From: Zwartia panacis
Lineage (GTDB): Bacteria > Pseudomonadota > Gammaproteobacteria > Burkholderiales > Burkholderiaceae_B
DNA: 64,000 bases
Reading direction: 5' to 3'
Assembly: GCF_030410395.1 (NCBI RefSeq)
Contig: NZ_JAUHHF010000007.1
Span: 1-64,000, forward strand
Below the pieces are notes generated by a model. That model saw nothing but the letters and a program-made list of their open reading frames with translations, did not search any database and was not told the DNA's origin. Numbering within the stretch: position 1 is the first letter of the stretch; the number at the start of each line of letters is the position of its first letter. The translations under genes were made by a program, and so were the position numbers. This document shows positions 7,752 through 16,407 of this stretch, in pieces.

Positions 7752-8825
7752 ATGAAACGTCTTCCCCTGAGCGTGTTGCTGCTGTTGTTTTTCCTTTTCC
7801 TCGCATGGACGGTTTCTATCCGTCAGGCTGTTTTATTCGCAGTCGGTATCGGTATGGGTGCCGCGCTGGCGGGCGCGCGGTTTGGTTTCACGACCGGCTG
7901 GAGACAGTTAATTGAAAAGCGAGACCCCAGAGGAGTCATGGGTCAGTTAGTGTTGCTGGCACTCGCCTCGGTGTTTTCTTTGACATTGCTTGGACAATAT
8001 CCAGAGCTGACCGCTGCACTCGGTCCACCCAGTATCAGCTTGCTGATCGGTGCGTTCGTGTTCGGTCTGACCATGCAGATTGCGGATGGTTGTGGTTCAG
8101 GGACTCTTTACAAAGCTGGATTGGGTATCCCTCTGAATATGGGGATTTTGCCCCTGTTCGCGCTGGGGAGCTTTCTGGGCTCGGTGCAGGTGGGCGATTG
8201 GCTCAAGCTGGGTCAGATTGCACCCATCGGTCTTGTATCGGAGTTTGGAAGCGTCAATGCATTGTGGATCACCCTGGCCGGGCTATTCATCTTTGGCCTG
8301 GCTGCCAGACTCTGGGTCGGCAAGGGACGAACCTGGTGGGATCGGAAATGGCTAGTGGGTGCCTTGGCCTTGGCGATCTTGGCGGCGCTGAATTTGATTA
8401 TTGCAGGTCAGCCTTGGGGTGTGGTCTACGGTTTTGGTCTCTGGGCAGCCAAGATCGTCCATGCGGCAGGCCTGTTTGATCCTGCCGCAAACGCCTTTTG
8501 GAGCCAGGCCGGCAACGCGCAGCGCCTCAATGAAATGGTCTTGATGGATATCACCTCCATCACCAATATCGGTATTCTGGGTGGAGCGTTGTGGATCTCC
8601 GCACGTGCTTCAGGAGACAGTAAGCCTTTGACAGGCAAGCAATGGATGGTGGGCCTGATTGCCGGCTTTCTGATGGGGTATAGCTCGCGCTTGGCGTTTG
8701 GTTGCAACATCGGCGCGATGCTCAGTGGTATTTCAACCGGCAGCATACATGGCTGGATCTGGGTGCCTTTGGCTTTTGCAGGCACGATGATCGGTGTGCG
8801 TATTCGTCGTCATTATCAATTTTAA
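7752..8825 (+). CDS. YeeE/YedE (TsuA-like) sulfur-compound transporter
   Basis: A 357-residue polytopic membrane protein with about nine hydrophobic helices. It contains the two family repeats with conserved cysteines (DGCGSGTLYKAG near residue 115 and FGCNIGAMLSG near residue 318). In TsuA such cysteines line the pathway that passes thiosulfate through the inner membrane. The usual cytoplasmic TusA-like partner (TsuB) is not adjacent; a periplasmic rhodanese precedes it instead. Cotranscription is likely. The ATG at 7752 is the first in frame and is followed at once by a hydrophobic helix. Confidence 0.87.
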   Translation: MKRLPLSVLLLLFFLFLAWTVSIRQAVLFAVGIGMGAALAGARFGFTTGWRQLIEKRDPRGVMGQLVLLALASVFSLTLLGQYPELTAALGPPSISLLIGAFVFGLTMQIADGCGSGTLYKAGLGIPLNMGILPLFALGSFLGSVQVGDWLKLGQIAPIGLVSEFGSVNALWITLAGLFIFGLAARLWVGKGRTWWDRKWLVGALALAILAALNLIIAGQPWGVVYGFGLWAAKIVHAAGLFDPAANAFWSQAGNAQRLNEMVLMDITSITNIGILGGALWISARASGDSKPLTGKQWMVGLIAGFLMGYSSRLAFGCNIGAMLSGISTGSIHGWIWVPLAFAGTMIGVRIRRHYQF

Positions 8826-8838
8826 GGATCGGGTGCAT

Positions 8839-9009
8839 ATGATCCAGTCGACCAAAAAACTCCAGGCAATTTTTTGGGCCTGTCTGATGACGTTTTTAGT
8901 CTGGGATACGGCAGTTTCTCCGCCCGTTGATTTGCGCAACGAACCGCCCTTATTTGCTGCAGGCTCAGGCAAACCCTCCAGCGGTGGGCATTGCGCGGTT
9001 TCTAAATAA
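8839..9009 (+). CDS. Small predicted membrane/exported protein (56 aa), unrecognised
   Basis: A 56-residue ORF with a good ribosome-binding site (AAGGA ending 10 bases before the ATG, overlapping the stop of the transporter gene). It has a basic start (MIQSTKKLQ), one hydrophobic segment (AIFWACLMTFLVW) and a short Gly/Ser-rich tail containing a single Cys (SSGGHCAVSK). It could be a signal-anchored small protein of the thiosulfate module. I do not recognise a family. It is followed directly by a bidirectional terminator. Confidence 0.5.
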   Translation: MIQSTKKLQAIFWACLMTFLVWDTAVSPPVDLRNEPPLFAAGSGKPSSGGHCAVSK

Positions 9010-9013
9010 AAAA

Positions 9014-9043
9014 AGTCCTCAGTTCATTTCGACACTGAGGACT
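9014..9043. terminator. Bidirectional terminator hairpin
   Basis: AGTCCTCAGT (9014-9023) and ACTGAGGACT (9034-9043) form a perfect 10-bp stem. On the minus strand it is followed at once by a run of seven T, a strong terminator for the cupin/Bug operon; on the plus strand a TTTTT run follows 12 bases later. Confidence 0.8.
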
Positions 9044-9071
9044 GACACTGAGAACTTTTTCACATCTGATC

Positions 9072-9449
9072 TTATCGTCTGACTCGATCGGGATGTTCAC
9101 CATAGGGCGGTCCATACATGACCAGGACTCTGGCGGGCTCCGGGCTGGTGACTGAAAACACATGCATTTTGTCCGCAGGGAAAAAGCAGGTGTCGCCGGC
9201 CTCCATTTCGAAGGATTCGCCGTCTACCTCGACGTGGGCCGTGCCCGCGAGGAGGTAGCAGACTTGTTCAAGACCTGGGTGCGCATGAGGCAGTGCACCA
9301 CCGCCACGCGCGATCGTGCCGAGGACGACCTCGATATGCTTGGCACCCACATTATCCGCACCAATCAAGCGACGATTACTCGTGCCGTGGTGGTTGGCAG
9401 GCGAGTAGGGCGCCACGCTTGATTCTTTGATCAGATACTTTGAAGCCAT
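9072..9449 (-). CDS. Cupin domain-containing protein
   Basis: A 125-residue single-domain cupin. The first cupin motif is seen as HAHPGLEQVCYLLAG and the second around EAGDTCFFPADKMHVF, so the three-His/one-Glu metal site is largely present (H-x-H, E, and the later H). Such small cupins are often regulators, isomerases or dioxygenase-like enzymes; the activity cannot be told from sequence. It lies 15 bases downstream of an orphan Bug receptor gene on the same strand, so it may bind or act on the same ligand. Confidence 0.8.
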   Translation of the reverse strand: MASKYLIKESSVAPYSPANHHGTSNRRLIGADNVGAKHIEVVLGTIARGGGALPHAHPGLEQVCYLLAGTAHVEVDGESFEMEAGDTCFFPADKMHVFSVTSPEPARVLVMYGPPYGEHPDRVRR

Positions 9450-9464
9450 GATGCTTTTGAACCC

Positions 9465-10424
9465 TTATTCTGGCTTGACGCCCGCGCCACGGAGCATTTC
9501 ACCCCAGTGCTTGAGCTGAAAGTCTACGTATTTGGCAAACTCCTCGGGTGTTTTGGTGGGGTCGAGTTCAAAGCCAGTCGCTGCGATTTTTTGTTGGAAG
9601 TCTTTATCAGCAAAGACAGCTTGGAGCTCTGTGTTGAGTTTATCGACAATCGGACGGGGCAAGTTCGCGGGTCCGAAAATTCCGTTCCAGGAGGTGAGGT
9701 CAAAGCCCTTTACTGTGCTGGCGATGGAGGGCACATTCGGGAAACTTTGCGATCCCTTCGCCGTTGTGACGGCGAGCGTGCGCACACGATCTGATTTCAG
9801 CGCGCCCATACCAGAGCCCAAGTCCACCACATACACCTGAACCTGACCAGCGATCAAATCGGTCATTGCTTGAGGGCTGGCTTTGTAGGGGATACCGACC
9901 ACGTCAATACCGGAAATACGCTTGATGGTTTCCATCGCGACGAGTGAGGTGCTGTTTGGCGTGGCATAAGACAGCTTGCCAGGGTTCTTTTTGGCATATT
10001 CAATAAACTCTGGCAGCGTATTGACTGGCAGCTTTGGATTGACAGCCAAGGCAAAAGGCAACTCGCCCACGCGCGTGATTGGCGTGAAATCCTTAATTGG
10101 ATCGTAGCTGAGTGTTTTGAACATCCAGGGATTGGCTGAATGCGACGTGTTGGTCGTCATAAACAGCGTGTAACCATCGGGCGCGGCCTTGGCGACATAT
10201 TGGGCAGCGATCTGGGCACTTGCGCCTGCTTTGTTTTCCACAATCACAGGTTGCTTGAGGCGCTCGGATAACTTTTGGGCGACGTTACGTGCGACACCAT
10301 CCGTACCGCTTCCTGCAGCAAAAGGAATCACCAGCGTGATGGGCTTGTTCGGGTAGGCTTGCGCAAAAACACTCGCTGAAAGGGTCAGAGTGGCGATGCC
10401 AAGCAGAGTTTTGAACTTCTTCAT
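9465..10424 (-). CDS. Bug/TctC family periplasmic solute receptor
   Basis: A 319-residue tripartite-tricarboxylate-type receptor. The signal peptide is MKKFKTLLGIATLTLSASVFAQ, followed by the family start YPNKPITLVIPFAAGSGTD and the ligand-loop region AAPDGYTLFMTTN. Such proteins bind carboxylates, amino acids or aromatic acids in the periplasm. No TctA/TctB membrane genes are nearby, as is common for Bug receptors in Bordetella and Cupriavidus relatives. Upstream in-frame ATG and GTG codons exist, but the signal peptide decides this start. It is probably cotranscribed with the cupin gene. Confidence 0.9.
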   Translation of the reverse strand: MKKFKTLLGIATLTLSASVFAQAYPNKPITLVIPFAAGSGTDGVARNVAQKLSERLKQPVIVENKAGASAQIAAQYVAKAAPDGYTLFMTTNTSHSANPWMFKTLSYDPIKDFTPITRVGELPFALAVNPKLPVNTLPEFIEYAKKNPGKLSYATPNSTSLVAMETIKRISGIDVVGIPYKASPQAMTDLIAGQVQVYVVDLGSGMGALKSDRVRTLAVTTAKGSQSFPNVPSIASTVKGFDLTSWNGIFGPANLPRPIVDKLNTELQAVFADKDFQQKIAATGFELDPTKTPEEFAKYVDFQLKHWGEMLRGAGVKPE

Positions 10425-10587
10425 TGATCTTGATCCAAGCTCTAAGACGGGCTTACTTTTTAGCATAATGACTCCCTCGCGAGTCGACAAAAAAGTGAGT
10501 ATCTTCCCTAGGATGCGTCGGTTTGGTTGAGCTCAGTGGTTGGACTTGGACTTTACTGGCATTCGTCAAAAATGGCACAATTGCTGT

Positions 10588-11532
10588 ATGTCAACACCTC
10601 CCTATCTCACTGCAGCGTTCTACTTATTCGTAGATTTACCCGATTACACCGCCCGCAGGCAGCCTTTGCTCGATTTTTGTGAACAGCATCATGTCAAAGG
10701 CATGATTCTTTTGGCGCGAGAAGGCATCAACAGCACGATCGCAGGCGCGCCCGAGGATGTGCGCGCGGTCTTGGCATATCTCCGTTCGGACCCAAAATTT
10801 GCCGCCTTGCAGCACAAGGAATCCTGGTCTGATTTGCCGCCTTTTCACCGGATGAAAGTCCGTCTCAAAAAAGAGATCGTGACAATGGGAGTACCCGGAA
10901 TCAGTCCCACTATTATGGCGGGTACCTATGTCAAGCCTAAAGACTGGAATGCCCTGATCAGCGATCCATCCGTTGTGTTGATAGATACCCGCAATGATTA
11001 TGAAGTCGAGCTCGGTACCTTCGAAGGCGCGATCGACCCCAAGATCAAGACTTTTTCCGAACTTGTACAGTGGGTGGATCAGGCCAAGGTGCTCGAGGAA
11101 AAAACAGGGAAAAAGCCCAAGGTTGCGATGTTTTGTACCGGTGGTATACGTTGCGAGAAGTCAACGGCGCTCATGCGAACCAAAGGGTTTGATGAGGTGT
11201 ATCACCTGGAGGGCGGCATTCTCAAATATCTGGAGGAAATTCCTCCCGAGCAAAGTCAATGGAATGGTGAGTGTTTCGTCTTTGACGATCGTGTCTCGGT
11301 CGACCACCATTTGCAGCGCTCTGGCCGCCAGCTTTGCCATAACTGCAGGGATCCCTTGCCTGACGGAGCGATGCAGTCCCCGGAGTTTGAAAAAGGGGTG
11401 AGTTGTCCGCGTTGCTTTAGCAAGTGCGATGAAGATCACAAGCGTCGCGCCCGTGAACGGCAAAAACAGTACGAATTGGCTAAAGCTCGCCGACAGCTTC
11501 ATATCGGCGCTAAGATAGCGCCGCACAAGTAA
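10588..11532 (+). CDS. trhO: tRNA uridine-34 hydroxylase (YceA/TrhO)
   Basis: A 314-residue protein with an N-terminal acylphosphatase-like domain (MSTPPYLTAAFYLFVDLPDY) and a central rhodanese domain with catalytic Cys183 in MFCTGGIRCEK. The C-terminal zinc-type cysteine motifs are CHNC and CPRC. This matches TrhO, which adds oxygen to U34 of certain tRNAs to give 5-hydroxyuridine, the precursor of the wobble modification (m)cmo5U. The ATG at 10588 matches the family N-terminus; the open frame extends 16 codons upstream without family sequence. A Bug receptor gene follows 23 bases later. Confidence 0.92.
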   Translation: MSTPPYLTAAFYLFVDLPDYTARRQPLLDFCEQHHVKGMILLAREGINSTIAGAPEDVRAVLAYLRSDPKFAALQHKESWSDLPPFHRMKVRLKKEIVTMGVPGISPTIMAGTYVKPKDWNALISDPSVVLIDTRNDYEVELGTFEGAIDPKIKTFSELVQWVDQAKVLEEKTGKKPKVAMFCTGGIRCEKSTALMRTKGFDEVYHLEGGILKYLEEIPPEQSQWNGECFVFDDRVSVDHHLQRSGRQLCHNCRDPLPDGAMQSPEFEKGVSCPRCFSKCDEDHKRRARERQKQYELAKARRQLHIGAKIAPHK

Positions 11533-11555
11533 AGTCTTTTCTTTCAGAGAAATCC

Positions 11556-12536
11556 ATGATGATCAAAAAAACACTCGCAGCGCTCACCGGCGCTCTCTTA
11601 CTCAGCTGTTTGGGCGGCACGGCTCTGGCCCAGGAGTTTCCTCCCTCCAAGACGGTCACCCTTTACGTCGGTTTTCCCCCTGGTGGAGCCAATGATATCG
11701 CTGCACGCATCATCGGCAAGAAACTTTCTGAAAACATTGGTCAGAAAATTGTGGTCGATAACAAACCAGGTGCGGGCGGTAATATTGTTACAGGCATGGT
11801 GGCAAACGGTCCTGCGGATGGTTCGGTGATTTTGCTGGGATCGATTGGTCCTCTTTCGATCGCATCCTATCTGATGAAACTGCCTTATGACCCCGTTAAG
11901 GACTTGGCGCCGCTTGCGATGGGAGGGAGTTTCCCCAACGTATTGCTTGTGTCTCCTGATTCCGGGATTAAAAGTCTGAAAGACCTCGTGGATCGTGCCA
12001 AGAAAGAACCGGGTAAACTGACTTACGCCTCGACCGGCGCAGGCTCGGCTTCGCATTTGCAAGGTGAGTTGTTCAACCAGCGCGCAGGTGTGGATATCGT
12101 GCACGTCCCCTATAAAGGCGGTGGCGCGGCCATGGTTGATGTGATCGGCAATCGTGTGACGGTCTATTATTCGGCTCTGCCTTCGGCAGCACCTCAAATC
12201 CGCTCAGGCAAGTTAATTCCTTTGGCGGTCACGAGCGATACACGGGCTGATATTTTCCCCGACATACCGACCATCGCCGAGTCAGGTTACCCAGGTTTCG
12301 ATGCGCGCAACTGGTACGCGTTTGTCGCCTCGTCCAAGACTCCAACCGCGATTCTGGATCGCTGGAATCAGGAAATCGTGAAGGTGATTACTGACAAGGA
12401 AGTCACCGAGGCGCTTCTCTCGCACGGATTGACGCTCGAACCCGGTACGCGTGAGGATTTGGCCAAGTACATCGCCAAAGAGTCAGCGACTTGGGGCCAA
12501 ATCGTCAAAGACCGCAATATCAAAATCGATAACTAG
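11556..12536 (+). CDS. Bug/TctC family periplasmic solute receptor
   Basis: A 326-residue receptor. The signal peptide is rich in Leu/Ala with cleavage likely after TALAQ; an LLSC sequence inside it could also act as a lipobox. It shows the family motifs VTLYVGFPPGGANDIAAR, VVDNKPGAGGNI and HVPYKGGGAAMVD. It binds an organic anion for transport or sensing. There are no TctAB partners here. Two consecutive ATG codons are present, preceded by AGAGAAA. It ends 8 bases from the convergent hydrolase gene, over a hairpin. Confidence 0.9.
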   Translation: MMIKKTLAALTGALLLSCLGGTALAQEFPPSKTVTLYVGFPPGGANDIAARIIGKKLSENIGQKIVVDNKPGAGGNIVTGMVANGPADGSVILLGSIGPLSIASYLMKLPYDPVKDLAPLAMGGSFPNVLLVSPDSGIKSLKDLVDRAKKEPGKLTYASTGAGSASHLQGELFNQRAGVDIVHVPYKGGGAAMVDVIGNRVTVYYSALPSAAPQIRSGKLIPLAVTSDTRADIFPDIPTIAESGYPGFDARNWYAFVASSKTPTAILDRWNQEIVKVITDKEVTEALLSHGLTLEPGTREDLAKYIAKESATWGQIVKDRNIKIDN

Positions 12537-12558
12537 TTTGAAAGCTAGTCTTCAAACT
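12535..12558. terminator. Convergent-junction hairpin, likely bidirectional terminator
   Basis: AGTTTGAA (12535-12542) and TTCAAACT (12551-12558) form a perfect 8-bp stem that overlaps both stop codons of the convergent genes. There is no long T run, so termination efficiency is uncertain. Confidence 0.4.
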
Positions 12559-13510
12559 GACCAAAGCGGACGGTGGTTGAACCGACTTTGACGTTCGATG
12601 TGGAGGGCATCACCAATACGGTGTTGTCGTAAGGCACTCGAATGGTGTGATCACCGTCTGTCGCAACAATGTCTCCCTTCTTGGGAACGACTTCGAGGCC
12701 TTTGTAATCTTTGTTAAAGCGAAAGCCTGTCGACTTTGCGACGACTGCTTCTGTAACACGCACAATACGCTGCTTGGGACAGATGGGTAATCTTAACGAT
12801 GGATTGACAAAGGCATCGTCAACCATGTTGAACAGACGTAAAAATCTCAACAAGGTGTCGTTGGCGACATCCGCGGCGGACTTTTCCCAATGCTGACCGC
12901 ATTCGATCAGAATGCCTGTGCGCGGATCATTCGGTTTGCCAAAACCGCCACGCTCAATCATGCGCAGACCAGCGGGATGTCCTGTGTCAATCAACAGGTA
13001 TTCAGGAATCCCGAGACGTTTTGAAAGGGCGGCGCTTTTCTCGCCGCCTTGCCCGGTCGCGCCACACACCATGATCGGTGCGCAAGGCTCGGACATCGAG
13101 TGGATATCGAGTAGGTAATCCGCGGCATCCACGAAGGGCTGAAGCACGCGGGCCCGGCGCAGCTCCGCCGAATCACGCGAGCCAAACAAAACGTCATCCC
13201 CCCAGACGCGATTGAAGTCTTCGTCGATATAACGACTCGCACTTGGTTTTTCAGGATCCCACCGGGAATAGGCAAGCACGTTCGCAAAGGCAATGGTGAG
13301 GCGACCGACCAGAGGTTTGACCTGCTGGCGTAAAAACCAGTCAACAGCAATCGCACCGCAAAATTCGTTCCCGTGGGTCAGGGCCTGCACCATGACGTGC
13401 GGACCTGGACGACCGGAATCAAAACTCCAAACATAAGGAACGCCTGTATTACCTTGCTCCCAGGCGCTGATGTCGGGGGCTTGAATTTCGATCGGGTAAG
13501 GTTGTTTCAT
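12545..13510 (-). CDS. Succinylglutamate desuccinylase/aspartoacylase family hydrolase
   Basis: A 321-residue zinc hydrolase of the AstE/AspA branch of the M14 carboxypeptidase fold. The first metal motif is THGNEFCGA (His and Glu) and the third ligand is in LLDIHSM. The C-terminal ~80 residues form the beta-rich extra domain of this family. Enzymes of this type remove acyl groups from N-acylated amino acids or act as deacylating amidohydrolases. It is the last gene of the peptide ABC transporter operon, 25 bases after the second ATPase gene, so its substrate is probably what the transporter brings in. The exact substrate is unknown. Confidence 0.82.
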   Translation of the reverse strand: MKQPYPIEIQAPDISAWEQGNTGVPYVWSFDSGRPGPHVMVQALTHGNEFCGAIAVDWFLRQQVKPLVGRLTIAFANVLAYSRWDPEKPSASRYIDEDFNRVWGDDVLFGSRDSAELRRARVLQPFVDAADYLLDIHSMSEPCAPIMVCGATGQGGEKSAALSKRLGIPEYLLIDTGHPAGLRMIERGGFGKPNDPRTGILIECGQHWEKSAADVANDTLLRFLRLFNMVDDAFVNPSLRLPICPKQRIVRVTEAVVAKSTGFRFNKDYKGLEVVPKKGDIVATDGDHTIRVPYDNTVLVMPSTSNVKVGSTTVRFGQFED

Positions 13511-13535
13511 TTTTTGCTTTTGCGGATGAGTGGAA

Positions 13536-14516
13536 TTAATTAGGATCGTTCAGGTGACAGGCCGAGAGTCTGCCGGGGCCGATTTCTCTTAAAGTCGGAA
13601 CTTCGACCGAACAACGAGGCATCGCCTTCGGGCAGCGTGGGTGGAAATGGCAGCCGGGTGGTGGGGCGAGTGGAGAGGGGATTTCACCCCTGATGGGCAC
13701 AAAGGTTCGGTGCTTCCTGTCGATTCTGGGTATTTCTTCGAGCAAGGCTTGCGTGTAGGGATGGTTCGGTTCCGCAAACAACTCTTCGGTCGGCGCAATC
13801 TCCGCCACACGTCCAAGATACATCACGACCACACGATTGGATAAGTGACGCACAACGCCCAAGTCGTGGCTGATAAAAAGATAAGTCAGTCCGAGTTCAT
13901 CGCGCAGATCCATGAACAAGTTCAGGACTTGTGCCTGAATTGAGACGTCGAGCGCCGCGACGGCCTCATCGCACACCAGGAATTCGGGTTTGACAGCCAA
14001 TGCTCTGGCGATGCCAATCCGGGCACGCTGCCCACCTGAGAACTGATGTGGATAGCGTTGCATATAAGAAGGATCAAGACCGACACGCGTCAGTAACGCG
14101 GCGGTGTAATCGCGTTGTTGCGCCCCATCGACCAAACCGTGCACGCGAGGGGCCTCACCAACAATATCGAGCACGCGCATGCGCGGATTGAGCGAAGCGA
14201 AAGGATCTTGAAAAATGAGTTGTACAGGGCGACGCACGCCACTTTCGCTTTCAAGGGGCTGACCACGGTAGCGCACGGTACCTTCCGTGGGCGTATGCAG
14301 CCCGCAACCTAAGCGACCGAGCGTGGATTTGCCACAACCCGACTCGCCCACCAGCCCAACCACTTCACCTTGTTGAATGGTAAAGGAGACATTATCCACG
14401 GCATGAACCGTTTGCTCCTTGATGTTCGAACCGAAGACGTTGGCGATTTTTTCAAAAATATCGAGTTTTTTCCCGAAGCGTTTGGAGACTCGATCAAAGG
14501 CTAATAATTCGGTCAC
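13536..14516 (-). CDS. Peptide-type ABC transporter ATP-binding protein (DppF/OppF class)
   Basis: A 326-residue cytoplasmic ATPase with Walker A GESGCGKST, the signature FSGGQRARIGIARAL, Walker B LVCDEAVAALD and the H-loop SHDLGVV. The C-terminal oligopeptide/dipeptide extension contains the cysteine motif FHPRCPKAMPRC, which in relatives binds an Fe-S cluster. It pairs with the next-upstream ATPase to power the two permeases. The GTG at 14516 overlaps the upstream stop in a GTGA arrangement, which decides the start; longer in-frame extensions lack family sequence. Confidence 0.9.
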   Translation of the reverse strand: MTELLAFDRVSKRFGKKLDIFEKIANVFGSNIKEQTVHAVDNVSFTIQQGEVVGLVGESGCGKSTLGRLGCGLHTPTEGTVRYRGQPLESESGVRRPVQLIFQDPFASLNPRMRVLDIVGEAPRVHGLVDGAQQRDYTAALLTRVGLDPSYMQRYPHQFSGGQRARIGIARALAVKPEFLVCDEAVAALDVSIQAQVLNLFMDLRDELGLTYLFISHDLGVVRHLSNRVVVMYLGRVAEIAPTEELFAEPNHPYTQALLEEIPRIDRKHRTFVPIRGEIPSPLAPPPGCHFHPRCPKAMPRCSVEVPTLREIGPGRLSACHLNDPN

Positions 14517-15508
14517 GCTACGCTCTCCGTTGAGGCCGTGGAAGGCTGCTGAACGATGGGATTCCAGCACCGGGTACTGCGAGAGCCGATCGTCACCATG
14601 TCAGGCATGAGTGAACAAGCAGACGTCGCGCGCGTGCAGCGCGCTTCAAAAGCACAGCCTGCGCCAAGTTGCATGATCGAGGGCGTTGAGCCGGGAATCT
14701 GCCGCAAGCGTTGCCCAGGTGTGGTCGTGGCCGGCACAGAGTCCAGCAAGCCACGGGTATAAGGGTGGGTGGGATTGCTCAGGACATCGTCGGCGGGGCC
14801 CTGTTCGACAATCCGACCTGCATACATCACGGCAATTTTATCTGCTAGTCCTGCCACCACTGCCAAGTCGTGGGTGATCCAGATCAATGCGGTGCCAGAC
14901 TGGCTCACCAGTTGTTGCATCTCGTACAGGATCTGACCTTGCACAGTGACATCAAGTGCTGTTGTGGGTTCATCCGCGATGATCAGATCAGGTTTATGGA
15001 GCATCGCGATCGCGATGGCGACGCGCTGTCGCATGCCACCGGAAAATTGATGTGGATACTGACCGAGCCGTTCGCTTGGCGACGCGATACCCACCTTGCC
15101 CAAGACTTCGACACAACGCGCACGCGCAACGGCTCGGCTGACAGACTCGTGCGCGAGCACTGTTTCAATCATCTGGGTCTCAACGGTCAACACAGGATTG
15201 AGCGTCATCATCGGATCTTGAAAGATCATGGCGATGCGACGGCCACGCAGTCTGCGCAGCGTTTCCTCGTCCGCACCGACAAGCTCTTGACCATCAAAAA
15301 CAATACTGCCACCCGCGATCTTGCCGGGAGCATCCACGAGCCCCATGATCGAAAAACCAGTCACCGATTTACCGGAGCCAGATTCACCGACCAATCCGAG
15401 CACTTCGCCCCGCTTGAGATCAAAGGAAACATCCGCGACTGCAGGCAAGACACCGTCACGGGTAAGGAATTCGGTGCGTAGGTCTTTGACTGTTAATAGC
15501 GCGCTCAT
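14513..15508 (-). CDS. Peptide-type ABC transporter ATP-binding protein (DppD/OppD class)
   Basis: A 331-residue ATPase with Walker A GESGSGKSV, signature FSGGMRQRVAIAIAM, Walker B LIIADEPTTALD and H-loop THDLAVV. The C-terminal extension carries FEARCTRATSAC. It begins inside the end of the upstream permease gene (4-bp overlap) and ends inside the start of the partner ATPase, as in standard five-gene dpp/opp operons. The combined context makes an importer for a peptide-like substrate. Confidence 0.9.
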   Translation of the reverse strand: MSALLTVKDLRTEFLTRDGVLPAVADVSFDLKRGEVLGLVGESGSGKSVTGFSIMGLVDAPGKIAGGSIVFDGQELVGADEETLRRLRGRRIAMIFQDPMMTLNPVLTVETQMIETVLAHESVSRAVARARCVEVLGKVGIASPSERLGQYPHQFSGGMRQRVAIAIAMLHKPDLIIADEPTTALDVTVQGQILYEMQQLVSQSGTALIWITHDLAVVAGLADKIAVMYAGRIVEQGPADDVLSNPTHPYTRGLLDSVPATTTPGQRLRQIPGSTPSIMQLGAGCAFEARCTRATSACSLMPDMVTIGSRSTRCWNPIVQQPSTASTESVA

Positions 15509-16407
15509 CGTGACAACCTCGGATTCAAGATGTCACGCATTTGATCGCCCACCAGATTGATCGCCAAAATCGTCAGGAGCAGCGCGATACCGGGGTACAC
15601 GCTGATCCAGTACTTGCCTGACAAGAGATATTCGTAACCATTCGAAATCAACAGTCCAAGCGAAGGCTCGGTCGCGGGCAAACCTAAACCTAAAAAGGAG
15701 AGGGTGGCCTCCAACGCAATCGCATGGGCGACTTGAACGGTGCCCACCACAATCAAAGGGGCCATCGCGTTCGGTAGGAGGTGTCGCAACACGATGCGTG
15801 AACCCTTGAGTCCGAGCGAGCGCGCGGCTTCGACATATTCTTTGCCGCGTTCGACTAAGGCGGCTGAACGCGCAGTGCGTGCGTAGTAAGCCCATTGGAC
15901 ACTGACAAGTGCGATGATGATTTTATCCACGCCCTTGCCAAGGACTGCGAGCAGGACCAAGGCCACGAGAATCGCTGGAAAACCAAGCTGGATGTCGACC
16001 AGACGCATGATGACTTGTTCAAATCGACCACCCAGGTGAGCGGCCAGTACGCCCAACACACTTCCGATCACCAAGGCGATCACGCCACTCGTGATACCAA
16101 CATAAAGAGACACGCGCAGGCCGTAAAAAATGGCGGAAACCATATCGCGACCCTGGCCATCCGTGCCTAGCAAGTAGGTCTGGCCGTTCAGTCCTTTTTC
16201 ACCTGGCGCCAGACGGGCGTCCATCAAGTCAAGACCGGCAAGATCATAGGGGTTTTGCGGGGAAATCCAGGGTGCAAACAATGCAGTGAACATCACCACG
16301 ACCAACATGACGAGGCCGATCATGGCGACCGGGCTTTCGGCGAATTGTGTGCAAAGTCGCTTGAAAGGAGTTTGCACCTTGGCGACCTGTGTAATGGTTT
16401 CGCTCAT
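15505..16407 (-). CDS. Peptide-type ABC transporter permease (DppC class)
   Basis: A 300-residue inner-membrane protein with a long cytoplasmic N-terminus, a first helix (VAMIGLVMLVVVMFTALFAPW) and the DppC-specific periplasmic segment (YLLGTDGQGRDMVS). The permease EAA loop is seen around EYVEAARSLGLKGSRIVLRH. It forms the heterodimeric channel with the DppB-type permease. Its ATG overlaps the DppB stop by one base (TGATG). Confidence 0.9.
   Translation of the reverse strand: MSETITQVAKVQTPFKRLCTQFAESPVAMIGLVMLVVVMFTALFAPWISPQNPYDLAGLDLMDARLAPGEKGLNGQTYLLGTDGQGRDMVSAIFYGLRVSLYVGITSGVIALVIGSVLGVLAAHLGGRFEQVIMRLVDIQLGFPAILVALVLLAVLGKGVDKIIIALVSVQWAYYARTARSAALVERGKEYVEAARSLGLKGSRIVLRHLLPNAMAPLIVVGTVQVAHAIALEATLSFLGLGLPATEPSLGLLISNGYEYLLSGKYWISVYPGIALLLTILAINLVGDQMRDILNPRLSR

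Noticed and set aside
14870-15481. A 203-codon plus-strand open frame opposite the DppD-type ATPase gene
   Set aside because: It is fully antisense to a clear ABC ATPase; the translation is His/Arg/Asp-rich without any domain pattern.
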